A program made the position numbers and the translations under genes. A DNA stretch of 64,000 nucleotides from Paenibacillus_E sp964253085 (lineage in GTDB: Bacteria; Bacillota; Bacilli; Paenibacillales; NBRC-103111): assembly GCF_964253085.1 (NCBI RefSeq), contig NZ_CAXUQH020000001.1, positions 2,356,001-2,420,000 of the forward strand, given 5' to 3'. The notes under the pieces were generated by a model. That model was not told the origin of the DNA, made no database searches, and saw only the letters and a program-made list of their open reading frames with translations. Below, one piece after another: positions 44,679 to 53,068 of this stretch; position 1 is the stretch's first letter, and every line of letters starts with the position of its first letter.

Positions 44679-45063
44679 TTATTTGGAAGAAATTATGATA
44701 TCTGGAATTTCAATATCCCCCAGTTGTACTTGTACCGTAATGGTGATCACCTTGTTTGCTATGTTTCCCCCAATCAGGATCGCACCTTCCTGGTTATCTT
44801 TGGCAAGAATGCCATGAAGAATGGCATTCTCCACGAGCGGCTGCAGCGTTATTTTGGGTGTTATATGTACCAATATGTTCGTCTAGCGCGATGTGCAGGT
44901 TTAATTTGTTGGTATATAAGAGAGGGTCAGTTCGATATCTTCTTGAATGGTGATGATATCTTTTCCTTTGCTTAAACTTAATTTATAAAATTTCGCTAGA
45001 GCCAGAACCCAGAAAATGGGGATTTATTTGTGCCTGAAGCGCTATATGTTCGGCAGTTTTTAA
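44679..45063 (-). pseudogene. YesM-type histidine kinase relic
   Basis: Read on the minus strand, three pieces of one kinase appear in different frames: LKTAEHIALQAQINPHFL (phosphoacceptor His), then ALAKFYKLSLSKGKDIITIQ to SYIPTN-stop, then ITLQPLVENAILHGILAKDN to the end ISSK. Sensor and membrane parts are absent. Deletions and stops make it non-functional. Its 5' end lies about 70 bases from the start of cassette copy 3. Between 44597 and 44678 nothing else was recognised. Confidence 0.75.
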
Positions 45064-45133
45064 TGCCTGTCACGCTATTTACATTTTCGTAGTAAAATGC
45101 GTTAGGCAGGAGAACACTGACCTTGGAATTAAA

Positions 45134-46385
45134 TTACGTTGCTTCGTGTTCACAACCTCAAAAAATTCGACAATACAGGGGAAGATCTTGAGGATTTGAT
45201 CTCCATTGGGACCATCGGATTGATCAAAGCCATCGAATCCTTCTCCCCAAACAAAGGGACAAAGTTGGCGACTTTTGCGGCACGTTGTATCGAGAATGAG
45301 ATTCTGATGCATCTGCGCTCCTTGAAGAAAACACGTAAAGATGTATCTCTGCATGATCCTATTGGAACGGATAAAGAGGGGAATGAAATTACGCTCATCG
45401 ACATACTCGGCAGCGAGGCGGACGATGTGGTGGACGCGGTGCAGCTGAAGATCGAGAAGTCGAAAATTTACAGAAATCTGGAAATTCTGGACGATCGAGA
45501 GAAGGAAGTTGTTGTTGGCCGATTCGGATTGGAGCTTGGTGGCGAAGAGCGGACGCAGCGGGAAATTGCGAAGGAGCTGGGGATTAGCCGGTCCTATGTG
45601 TCGCGGATTGAGAAGCGGGCGCTCATGAAGCTGTATCATGAGTTTTATAAGGCGAAGAGGTAAGGGGAATTGAATCGCATTCTTCATTCATTTGGCATCA
45701 AATAATGGAGGCGAAGACAATGACAGCCTTAATCCAAATTGAGCATGTTAGTAAATTTTATCATATGGGCGGCGAAACGATCCGTGCGTTGGATGATATT
45801 ACGTTAGACATTGTTCAGGGTGAATATGTCGCCATAATGGGGCCGTCGGGATCCGGAAAGTCCACGCTGATGAATATCATCGGCTGCTTGGACGTATCGG
45901 ACGAAGGTATCTACACCCTCGATGGGAAGCAAATTCACGCCATGAGTGATTCACAGCTGGCCGAGATACGGAATCGGAAAATAGGGTTCGTTTTCCAGAG
46001 CTTCAATCTGCTGCCGAGATTAAACGCTTATGAGAATGTGGAGTTACCTTTGATTTATAGGGGATTATCGAGAAAACAGCGAGAGCCGTTAGTTTTACAG
46101 GCACTGGAAGCGGTGGATTTGTTGGATCGAAAGAAGCACTTTCCTTCGGAGCTATCTGGCGGACAACAACAGCGTGTCGCAATTGCACGTACATTGGCTG
46201 GCGATCCGCCGATCATTTTGGCGGATGAGCCTACAGGTGCACTGGATTCGAAGATGGGCGCGGAGATCATGGATATTTTCAGGCGATTGAACGAGCAGGG
46301 ACGGACGATTATTGTGATTACGCATGATTGGCAGGTAGCAGAGCAGGCGAAGCGGGTTGTAAGGTTTCGGGATGGAAGATTGGTT
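45134..46385 (+). repeat. sigK'-ATPase cassette, copy 3
   Basis: Third copy of the module, closest to copy 1: the spacer TGAATCGCATTCTTCATTCA and the ATGGAGGCGAAGACAATG ribosome-site word are shared with copy 1 almost exactly. Its upstream flank (kinase relic) differs from those of copies 1 and 2. Confidence 0.8.
45139..45663 (+). CDS. Truncated SigK-like sigma factor, copy 3
   Basis: Product identical to those at 10967 and 22313; silent differences again at many positions (ACCATCGGATTG here versus ACAATCGGTTTG in copy 1). Regions 2.2-2.4 and 4 present, N-terminus missing. TTG 45139 lacks a ribosome site. An AGGAGA at 45109 precedes TTG 45123, but that start opens a different frame that ends after about 22 codons, so it does not rescue the sigma frame. 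The ATPase follows after 56 bases. Confidence 0.6.
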   Translation: MLRVHNLKKFDNTGEDLEDLISIGTIGLIKAIESFSPNKGTKLATFAARCIENEILMHLRSLKKTRKDVSLHDPIGTDKEGNEITLIDILGSEADDVVDAVQLKIEKSKIYRNLEILDDREKEVVVGRFGLELGGEERTQREIAKELGISRSYVSRIEKRALMKLYHEFYKAKR

Positions 46386-46391
46386 CATTGA
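45720..46391 (+). CDS. Orphan ABC ATPase, YknY/LolD-MacB type, copy 3
   Basis: 223-aa ATPase with intact Walker A, Q-loop (FVFQSFN), signature LSGGQQQR, Walker B and H-loop (THD). It is closer to copy 1 than to copy 2 (same MxALIQIEHVSKFY start and RLVH/QLVH end). ATG 45720 follows GGAGG by 8 bases; ATG 45705 contains the site. No permease partner follows; next comes a terminator and then a degraded fourth ATPase. Confidence 0.8.
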   Translation: MTALIQIEHVSKFYHMGGETIRALDDITLDIVQGEYVAIMGPSGSGKSTLMNIIGCLDVSDEGIYTLDGKQIHAMSDSQLAEIRNRKIGFVFQSFNLLPRLNAYENVELPLIYRGLSRKQREPLVLQALEAVDLLDRKKHFPSELSGGQQQRVAIARTLAGDPPIILADEPTGALDSKMGAEIMDIFRRLNEQGRTIIVITHDWQVAEQAKRVVRFRDGRLVH

Positions 46392-46482
46392 GTTCGGAAT
46401 GAAAAGATATCGGGCAAGTACTTCTTGATCGATTGTTTGGTTAGAGACTCATTAAAACATAATAATACGTTCTTACACTGTA

Positions 46483-46515
46483 AAACCCGTGCAAATTGCG
46501 CGGGTTTATTTTTAA
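46483..46515 (+). terminator. Terminator after ATPase copy 3
   Basis: AAACCCG / CGGGTTT stem with inner TGCAA/TTGCG pairing, followed by ATTTTTAA. Confidence 0.75.
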
Positions 46516-46847
46516 TGTATATTGGTAGTTAAAATATAGTGATTGAAAGGAAACCGAGTGAACAAGTCTCCCTAACAAAAAACGAGAGGGAGATTTGGCG
46601 CCCACTTAGGATACAACAAAATTTACGACGAGACCCTAATGGAAAAGAGCTAAGTATTATGAAATAGTACTGCAAAGTTAATTCTATAAACAATAAATTA
46701 ATGAGTTAACTAAGAACGTGGCTAATGAGTTCGCGGACCAGATATGGGGCGCATAGCGGAAGAAATATAAATAGCTTGCTTTGTGGAGGTTCCCTGATCG
46801 GCGCCATTCTTATGGTTGTTTAAGGCATCGTGGGCCAAGAGACATCC
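46516..46847. other. Intergenic stretch with no recognised gene
   Basis: No open frame with a ribosome site is seen. TCTCCCT and AGGGAGA around 46567-46593 form a weak hairpin. The last 80 bases contain a hydrophobic frame (SLLCGGSLIGAILMVV, then stop) that may be a relic of a membrane protein, but no family can be named. Confidence 0.35.
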
Positions 46848-46849
46848 TG

Positions 46850-47206
46850 GAGTTACCGTTGATTTATCGCGGGTTGACTAAAAAGCAGCGGGAGCCACTT
46901 GTTTTGTAAGCGTTGGAAGCAGTAGATTTGCTTGATCGGAGGAAGCACTTTCCTGCGGAGTTATTAGGAGGGCAGCAGCAACGTATTGCTATTGCACAGG
47001 CGTTGGCGGGAGATCCATCGATTATTTTGGTGGATGAGCCTACGGGAGCGTTAGATTCAAAAACAGGTGTGGAGATTTTAAACATTTTAAAGAGATTAAA
47101 TGTACAAGGTCGGACGATCATTTTGATTACGCATGAATTATTGATTGCGCAGCAGGCGAAGCGGATTGTGAGGTTTCGGGATGAGCGGTTATATAAAGAT
47201 GATTAA
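46850..47206 (+). pseudogene. Degraded fourth YknY-like ATPase
   Basis: Homology to the three cassette ATPases starts abruptly at ELPLIYRGLTKKQREPLVL, so the N-terminal half with Walker A is missing. An in-frame stop follows (TAA near 46907), and the signature motif reads LLGGQQQR instead of LSGGQQQR. Walker B (IILVDEP) and the end (GRTIILITHE, KRIVRFRDERL) remain. No sigma fragment precedes it. The downstream flank resembles that of copy 2. Confidence 0.85.
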
Positions 47207-47266
47207 TTGGTGATTTATAAGACAGGGACTCCTTGAGAAATAAAGGGTTTCGGGGAGGTTGTTAAT

Positions 47267-47458
47267 CTGTTTCATAAGGATATTCTGTATAGGAATTTCT
47301 CCAAAGGTGAAATTAACACGGAGACCAGAGGAACACAAGAGTTTAGAGAACTGACATAAAAGTCGTCAAAGATTTTCTCTAGTCGTCGTCAGACAATTAT
47401 CCATTATAGTGCTATAGATGACAAAGTAGAAGTGCAAATTGACTATGAAGGAATGTAA
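47267..47458 (+). pseudogene. Relic of a small NTF2/SnoaL-like protein
   Basis: One frame reads LFHKDILYRNFSKGEINTET and RGTQEFRELT, a TAA stop, then KSSKIFSSRRQTIIHYSAID and DKVEVQIDYEGM. The pattern resembles the middle of small NTF2-like (SnoaL) proteins; family assignment is tentative. Start and end are missing and an internal stop is present. Confidence 0.45.
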
Positions 47459-47507
47459 TTGTAAACACCAGAAGGTTGCCAAAAGGTCGGTGGCATCTAT
47501 TCGCAAA

Positions 47508-47546
47508 CGAAAAGGATCCCCGTAACTAGTCTAGCGAGGCTCCTTT
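47508..47546. terminator. Weak bidirectional terminator
   Basis: AAAGGA-CCCCG / CGAGG-TCCTTT imperfect stem between the relic at 47267 and the convergent NIPSNAP gene end. Confidence 0.35.
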
Positions 47547-47587
47547 CCTGTATATACCAGCTTTGAGGAGAAACTACCAAATCAAGG

Positions 47588-47905
47588 CTAACGCTTAAAA
47601 AATGCTGCCCGATTCATGAGAATCTCTTCGATTTTCTCCACAATCGGCCCATTTTCCTCTGACTTGCGTTTCACCTTGATCCACTCCGGGTCTTGCCGAA
47701 ATGTATCCCACTGCCGTTGCCGTTCTTCCTTATTTCTATATTCCATTACGTAATACAGCTTCGAAAGGCCAGTCTGATCGATCCAGAAATCGTTCACTTT
47801 CATCCCCAACCGCTCGAAAATTACGAGCGTGTGCTGGTCGAAACGCTGTTGAATTGCGTCCATTTTCCCCTCATGCATCGTATAAATGCGCAGCTCATAT
47901 AGCAT
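47588..47905 (-). CDS. NIPSNAP-family protein
   Basis: 105-aa soluble protein with a dimeric alpha/beta-barrel-type NIPSNAP fold: MLYELRIYTMHEGKMDAIQQ, FERLGMKVNDFWIDQ, LYYVMEYRNKEERQRQW. ATG 47905 is preferred since AGGGA lies 6 bases upstream; ATG 47911 is too close to it. The role of bacterial NIPSNAP proteins is poorly defined; they often sit near sugar or aromatic catabolic genes. It is divergent from the LacI regulator, so it may belong to the same regulon. Confidence 0.82.
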   Translation of the reverse strand: MLYELRIYTMHEGKMDAIQQRFDQHTLVIFERLGMKVNDFWIDQTGLSKLYYVMEYRNKEERQRQWDTFRQDPEWIKVKRKSEENGPIVEKIEEILMNRAAFFKR

Positions 47906-48007
47906 ATCCATTCCCTCGCTTCCGTTACGTCCCTGTAACGAGTCTGATTTTGTTCTCCGATCTCACAGTAGCATGAATTTCCCCGTTAGAGCAATAAAAA
48001 AACTTCA

Positions 48008-48036
48008 TTGACAAGAAAACTGGTTCAAATTATGAT
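48008..48036 (+). promoter_or_regulatory. Consensus sigma-A promoter of the LacI gene
   Basis: TTGACA (48008-48013), 17-base spacer, TATGAT (48031-48036). The predicted start point falls at about 48043, directly at the operator palindrome, so the regulator would repress its own gene. Confidence 0.8.
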
Positions 48037-48043
48037 GAACATA

Positions 48044-48057
48044 TGAATACGTATTCA
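48044..48057. promoter_or_regulatory. LacI-family operator 1 (autoregulatory)
   Basis: TGAATACGTATTCA, a perfect palindrome with central CG as in LacI-family sites. It lies just downstream of the -10 box of the LacI gene. The same word occurs at 49102 and, with one change, at 50654. Confidence 0.8.
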
Positions 48058-48077
48058 AAATTAAAGTAGGTGATATA

Positions 48078-49085
48078 GTGGTTTCTTCTCATGATGTTGC
48101 AAAATTAGCAGGTGTATCACAATCCACGGTTTCCAGAGTACTAAATGGGTCTAGTTTAGTGAAATCAGCAACAGTGGAAAAAGTGGAAAGAGCAATGAAA
48201 GAACTTCAATTTCGTCCGAACCTTGTTGCTCGAAGTCTTGTTAAGAATAAAACCAATACAATTGCTTTGATCTCTGAGCACTTAAATAACCCTTTCTATG
48301 TGGAGACGACTACCAAGATCGTAAACATTGCTACCGAGAAAGGTTACAACGTGTCTGTTTATTTTCACCATATTGGCGATGACGCCAGCTTGTATCATTC
48401 GGTTTTAAGCCATCGTGTGGATGGGATTGTCATGTCCTCCATTCTCATCGATGACCCGATCTATTCAGAGCTTGAAGATCTGGGCATTCCGGTTGTCACA
48501 TTCAATCGAAAGCATCGAGAGGGCGGTAATTACATTGAGTTGAATAATGGGAAAGCTTCAGGCATTGCTGTCGATCACCTTGTTTCGCTGGACCATCAGA
48601 GGATCGCTTACATAGGTGGGTCACAGTACGCATCCACTTTTTTTGGCCGGCAAGAAGGTTATTTGGAAGCAATGAGCCGTCATTCTCTAGAGGTTTTGAA
48701 TGAGTGGGTCAAGATTACCGATACGAGAGAGGATGCTATCAAAGAGGCTTTAGATGATTTAGTCAATCTTCAGGATATGGAAAGACCTACAGCGATTGTT
48801 GCGGCAACGGATGCAATTGCGCTCGAATGTCTGGATCATCTGCTTCAGCTCGGGATCCGTGTCCCAGACCAGATGAGCCTTTGCGGGATTGATAATATAA
48901 AAATTTCTGCTCATAACGCCATACAATTGACAACAGTCGGTGGCCAATCCCAAATAAGCATGGGTGAACTTGCGATTGAACGCCTCATTGAAATGATTGA
49001 ACAGGAGGAGTCCCGTCAAACACCTAAACAATATACATTAGAACCAGTATTAATTAAAAGAAAAAGTACATCGAGTTTGACATAA
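48078..49085 (+). CDS. LacI-family transcriptional regulator
   Basis: 335-aa repressor. N-terminal helix-turn-helix and hinge: HDVAKLAGVSQSTVSRVLNG, then RPNLVARSLVKNKTNTIALI. The rest is a periplasmic-binding-protein-like ligand domain (HRVDGIVMSSILID, CGIDNIKISAHNAIQLTTVG). GTG 48078 follows AGGTGA by 6 bases. Three TGAATACGTA-type palindromes at 48044, 49101 and 50653 flank its own gene and the two dehydrogenase starts, defining the local regulon. The inducer is unknown, probably a sugar, polyol or diol. Confidence 0.92.
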   Translation: MVSSHDVAKLAGVSQSTVSRVLNGSSLVKSATVEKVERAMKELQFRPNLVARSLVKNKTNTIALISEHLNNPFYVETTTKIVNIATEKGYNVSVYFHHIGDDASLYHSVLSHRVDGIVMSSILIDDPIYSELEDLGIPVVTFNRKHREGGNYIELNNGKASGIAVDHLVSLDHQRIAYIGGSQYASTFFGRQEGYLEAMSRHSLEVLNEWVKITDTREDAIKEALDDLVNLQDMERPTAIVAATDAIALECLDHLLQLGIRVPDQMSLCGIDNIKISAHNAIQLTTVGGQSQISMGELAIERLIEMIEQEESRQTPKQYTLEPVLIKRKSTSSLT

Positions 49086-49100
49086 TTTTTTTGATCTTAA

Positions 49101-49116
49101 ATGAATACGTATTCAT
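49101..49116. promoter_or_regulatory. LacI-family operator 2
   Basis: ATGAATACGTATTCAT, a perfect 16-bp palindrome 79 bases before the aldehyde dehydrogenase start and identical in core to operator 1. Confidence 0.8.
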
Positions 49117-49194
49117 AACTAATCAGCTATACAAACCGGCATCTGGAAAAATTCCGAAAATTGCATAGATAAAAAGGAAGGTTGATGGGGAGAG

Positions 49195-50625
49195 ATGAAC
49201 AAGGGAATTTTTATAGACGGACATTATGTTGAGGCAAAACGATACTATGAGCTGTTCAATCCATATTCCGGAGCGAAGTTAGCGGACGTAGCGTTATCAT
49301 CGCCAGTGGAGATGACCGGCGCAATTGCCTCCGCTCAAGAAGGTTTCTATCGCATGAGGAGCCTTCCTGCACATCGAAGGGCAGAAATTTTATATCGGAC
49401 CGCGGAGTTGTATAGGCAGAAAAGAGAGGAAGCCGCGCGCATCTTAAGTGAGGAAGCAGCAAAACCAATAAGCGCTGCAAGAGTGGAAATAGATCGGGCA
49501 ATTCAAACACTTCTTTTTTCGGCAGAAGAAGCAAAGCGAGTCTGCGGTGAGAACGTACCCATGGATGCCGCTGTTGGCGGTGAAGGGCGCTATGCGTTTA
49601 CGATACGTCAACCGATCGGTGTTGTAGGTGCCATTACACCTTTTAACTTCCCTCTGAATCTCTTGGTTCATAAAGTCGGGCCAGCCCTTGCCGCCGGAAA
49701 TAGCATTGTCGTTAAGCCGGCAGAGCAAACTCCGCTTTCCGCTTTTTATCTAGCGGAACTGCTCACGGAATCGGGTGCGCCACGAGGTGCGATAAGCATC
49801 GTGTCAGGCGAAGGTCCTGTTCTTGGCAAGGTGCTGCTTAGTGATGACAGAATCCGAAAAATATCATTTACAGGAAGCCCCGAAGTCGGGATTGCAATAA
49901 AAAGCATGGCTGGGTTGAAAAAAATAACGTTAGAACTTGGAAGCAACTCCGCCATGTACATTGACAAGTCCGTGCGTGATCATCTGTTATCGATTGCGAA
50001 GCAAGCAGCACTCGGAGCTTTCGGTTACAGCGGTCAAGTATGCATTAGCACACAGCGAATATATGTTCATCAGGAACTTTATCCCGAGTTTATTCAAATG
50101 CTTAGCGAGGAAATTAATTGCATTCCAGTCGGTGATCCATTAGATGAACAGACGGTTGTAAGCTCCTTAATTAATACAAGATCGCAAAGTCGCATTATTT
50201 CATGGGTGGAAGAAGCGAAAGCTGAAGGTGCCGAGGTACTCACGGGTGGCTACGTTAAAGACGGGATCATGCTCCCAACCCTATTGACCAGCGTTTCACC
50301 GAGAATGAAAGTATCGTGCCAAGAGGTATTTGGTCCGGTGGTCATCGTTCATAGCGTTACTGACAGTCGTGAAGCAGTTTCCTTGATGAACCGCAGCCGA
50401 TATGGGTTAAATGCCGGTGTATTTACGAATGATCTGATACAAGCGATGCAAATGGGCACAGACTTGGAGGTCGGTCAAGTTTTGGTCAACGATATTCCAA
50501 GTATCCGTTTCGATCATATGCCTTACGGCGGGTTGAAAGATTCTGGTTATGGCCTTGAGGGCGTCAAATATGCGGTCGAAGAAATGACCGAATTGAAATT
50601 GATCAGTCTTCGTTATCAAATATAG
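49195..50625 (+). CDS. Aldehyde dehydrogenase
   Basis: 476-aa NAD(P)-dependent aldehyde dehydrogenase. Nucleotide-binding and catalytic segments are visible: TPFNFPLNLLVHK, FTGSPEVGIAIK, general-base Glu in TLELGSNSAM, and catalytic Cys283 in GYSGQVCISTQRIY. GGGGAGAG precedes ATG 49195. It resembles succinate-semialdehyde, lactaldehyde or glyceraldehyde-3-phosphate-type non-acylating dehydrogenases; the exact aldehyde cannot be assigned. First gene downstream of operator 2. Confidence 0.9.
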   Translation: MNKGIFIDGHYVEAKRYYELFNPYSGAKLADVALSSPVEMTGAIASAQEGFYRMRSLPAHRRAEILYRTAELYRQKREEAARILSEEAAKPISAARVEIDRAIQTLLFSAEEAKRVCGENVPMDAAVGGEGRYAFTIRQPIGVVGAITPFNFPLNLLVHKVGPALAAGNSIVVKPAEQTPLSAFYLAELLTESGAPRGAISIVSGEGPVLGKVLLSDDRIRKISFTGSPEVGIAIKSMAGLKKITLELGSNSAMYIDKSVRDHLLSIAKQAALGAFGYSGQVCISTQRIYVHQELYPEFIQMLSEEINCIPVGDPLDEQTVVSSLINTRSQSRIISWVEEAKAEGAEVLTGGYVKDGIMLPTLLTSVSPRMKVSCQEVFGPVVIVHSVTDSREAVSLMNRSRYGLNAGVFTNDLIQAMQMGTDLEVGQVLVNDIPSIRFDHMPYGGLKDSGYGLEGVKYAVEEMTELKLISLRYQI

Positions 50626-50652
50626 TTCGACAGAGGAATTTTACTGTGAAAA

Positions 50653-50668
50653 ATGAATACGTAATCAT
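50653..50668. promoter_or_regulatory. LacI-family operator 3 (one mismatch)
   Basis: ATGAATACGTAATCAT has one base off the perfect palindrome of operators 1 and 2. It lies 12 bases before the start of the first alcohol dehydrogenase and ends next to its ribosome site, so it could act as a roadblock or control an internal promoter. Confidence 0.65.
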
Positions 50669-50679
50669 TTAGGGGGCGA

Positions 50680-51858
50680 ATGCTTTTGAATCATGAAATA
50701 AGAACATTTATATCTCCTGTGAAAATAATAATGGGTGTGGGAAGCTTGTCGCGCCTTCCTGATGAGATTAAATCCTTCAATGCGTCGAGAGTGATGGTGT
50801 TTGCCGATCCTGGAGTACTCAAAACAGGAATTCTAGATTCATTAACCCGCATACTAAACGACATCAATTTGGATTATACAATTTACAGTGAAATACAACC
50901 GGAGCCGCCTCTACATACAGCCGATCGGGCTGTTGCAGCACTGAGGGACAGCCAAGCAGAACTCGTAATAGGGATAGGCGGAGGCAGTTGTTTGGATATT
51001 GCAAAAGCTGCGGCTGTTCTTTGTAGACACGATGGAACCACTGCAGACTATTTGAACTTGACGGGAACCATGAGGCTAACGGATAAAGGTATTCCAAAAA
51101 TATTAATTCCGACTACATCCGGGACAGGAGCGGAAGTTACCGATATCGCCGTATTCTCTTTGGAAGCGACGAAAGATGTTTTGACACACCCTTATTTATT
51201 GGCAGATACAGCTATCTTAGATCCTGAACTGACTTATTCACTCCCTCCTAAAATTACGGCATCAACCGGAATTGACGCATTGACGCATGCAGTTGAAGCC
51301 TTCATTTCCGTAAATGCCTCCCCTTTAACAGATTTGCTTGCTTTGGAGGCAATCAGAAAGATAAGTTCAAGTATTCGTACAGCCGTATGGCATGGTGCTA
51401 ATAAAGCTGCCAGGTCAGAAATGTCATATGGGAGTTTGCTTGCAGGACTTAGCTTTTACAATGCGGGAGTTTCCGGAGTTCATGCTCTAGCGTACCCTTT
51501 GGGTGGACATTTCAAAATTTCTCATGGTGAATCCAACGCTGTTTTACTACCTTATGTGTTCGACTTCATATGGCCGGCATGTCTGGACAAAATGCAAATG
51601 ATGGCGGAAGCGCTGGGTGTTCCGACCGAAGGATTAACGAAAAGAAAAGTAGCGCTTGCAACGGTTACCTGCTTTCAAGAAATGGTTCGGGATGTAGGGC
51701 TGTCGCTTTCACTTCAGGATTACGGCATTCGAAGGGAAGATATCGAGCTTCTGGCAAAGGACGCAATCAAACAAACCCGGTTATTAGATCGAAGTCCTAT
51801 GCCGTATACTTTGAACGATATTACGCGTATTTACATGAATGCCTGGGAAAAAAATTAA
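50680..51858 (+). CDS. Iron-containing alcohol dehydrogenase 1
   Basis: 392-aa group-III (Fe-ADH) enzyme. The NAD-binding GGGS loop is seen in VIGIGGGSCLDIAKAAAV, the TTSGTGAEVTD segment follows, and metal-ligand region ASTGIDALTHAVEAFIS and AHPLG-like HALAYPLGGHFKISHGESNA supply Asp/His ligands. AGGGGGCG overlaps closely with ATG 50680; TTG 50686 is an alternative start. It interconverts alcohols and aldehydes or ketones, fitting the flanking aldehyde dehydrogenases. Confidence 0.9.
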   Translation: MLLNHEIRTFISPVKIIMGVGSLSRLPDEIKSFNASRVMVFADPGVLKTGILDSLTRILNDINLDYTIYSEIQPEPPLHTADRAVAALRDSQAELVIGIGGGSCLDIAKAAAVLCRHDGTTADYLNLTGTMRLTDKGIPKILIPTTSGTGAEVTDIAVFSLEATKDVLTHPYLLADTAILDPELTYSLPPKITASTGIDALTHAVEAFISVNASPLTDLLALEAIRKISSSIRTAVWHGANKAARSEMSYGSLLAGLSFYNAGVSGVHALAYPLGGHFKISHGESNAVLLPYVFDFIWPACLDKMQMMAEALGVPTEGLTKRKVALATVTCFQEMVRDVGLSLSLQDYGIRREDIELLAKDAIKQTRLLDRSPMPYTLNDITRIYMNAWEKN

Positions 51859-51873
51859 AAAGAGGTGTCTGTA

Positions 51874-53049
51874 ATGAAAACTTTTTCCACGTTCCATCTG
51901 CCACAAAATGTTATTTATGGTCGGGATGCTCTAACCCAACTAGGATGCCAAACCAGAAGGCTTGGTAAGAAGGCTTTGTTAATAAGTGATCGCATCATGG
52001 AGCAAATCGGGAATGTTTTGCTTTGCCGACAGTATTTGGAGGAAGCTGGGATTGTCTCTGCATGCTATTTGGATGTTAATTCTGAACCGAATGATGTTCA
52101 TGTATCCGAAGCTCTTGCTATATGCTTGGAGCACCAATGCGATGTTATTATTGCGGTTGGAGGAGGGAGTTGTATAGATACTGCTAAGGCAGTCTCCGTC
52201 ATCGCCGCGAACGGTGGAGACATTGGAGATTATATGGGTGGCGAAGCATTGCTTTCAGCAGCACCAATACCGCTGATTGCGATTCCGACGACGGCTGGAA
52301 CCGGGTCGGAAATGACCGATGTAACGGTCATCATCAACACTCGAAACGATGTGAAAATGATGGTGAAACACGCGGCTTTTCTTCCTAGCGTAGCTATAGT
52401 GGATCCAACGCTAACTGTTTCAACACCGCCAAGCATAACCGCTGCCACTGGTATAGATGCACTTTGCCATGCGATAGAAGCCTACATCTCCCGCAAAGCG
52501 CAGCCTATGACAGATAACCTTGCCCTATCTGCAATAGAATTGATTTCCCGGAATTTACTTAAAGCTTATATGGAAGGCTCAGACCTGGATGCCAGAGAAA
52601 AAATGACACTTGCTTCCATGCAGGCGGGAGCTGCTTTCTCGAACGCGTCAGTCACTTTAGTTCATGGGATGTCCCGACCCATTGGAGCACTATTCCATGT
52701 GCCGCATGGCATCTCCAACGCGATGCTTCTTCCAGCAGTATTAGCATTTAGCAAAGAATTTGCACTGGAAAAATTGGCTGTTATCGGTCGTTTATTCTGT
52801 CCAGAGCAATCGCAGCTGTCTGATCAAGTAATGGCAGATGTTGCGGTCCAAGCAGTGAAACGGCTATGCAAGGACTTGCAAATACCTAATTTGGAAAACT
52901 GGGGTATCGATAAGGGGATATTCCAAGAATCCGTTTACAAAATGGCAGCGGATGCGTTGGCAAGTGGAAGCCCCAGAAACAATCCGCGCATCCCGTTGAT
53001 TGAAGAAATTATTGATCTTTATCACATTTGCTATGATTACAAATTCTAA
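51874..53049 (+). CDS. Iron-containing alcohol dehydrogenase 2
   Basis: 391-aa paralogue of the preceding gene with the same motifs: VIIAVGGGSCIDTAKAVSVI, TTAGTGSEMTDVTVI, AATGIDALCHAIEAYIS, VHGMSRPIGALFHVPHGISN (metal His residues). ATG 51874 lies 6 bases after GAGGTG; the in-frame GTG 51865 overlaps that site. The 15-base gap to the previous stop indicates one transcript. Two adjacent Fe-ADHs with two aldehyde dehydrogenases suggest sequential oxidation of a diol or polyol. Confidence 0.9.
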   Translation: MKTFSTFHLPQNVIYGRDALTQLGCQTRRLGKKALLISDRIMEQIGNVLLCRQYLEEAGIVSACYLDVNSEPNDVHVSEALAICLEHQCDVIIAVGGGSCIDTAKAVSVIAANGGDIGDYMGGEALLSAAPIPLIAIPTTAGTGSEMTDVTVIINTRNDVKMMVKHAAFLPSVAIVDPTLTVSTPPSITAATGIDALCHAIEAYISRKAQPMTDNLALSAIELISRNLLKAYMEGSDLDAREKMTLASMQAGAAFSNASVTLVHGMSRPIGALFHVPHGISNAMLLPAVLAFSKEFALEKLAVIGRLFCPEQSQLSDQVMADVAVQAVKRLCKDLQIPNLENWGIDKGIFQESVYKMAADALASGSPRNNPRIPLIEEIIDLYHICYDYKF

Positions 53050-53068
53050 CATATAGGATGGTGCTCTA

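Noticed and set aside
45123..45190. An upstream TTG with ribosome site as start of sigma copy 3
   Set aside because: The frame from 45123 is offset by one base from the sigma frame and ends after about 22 codons.
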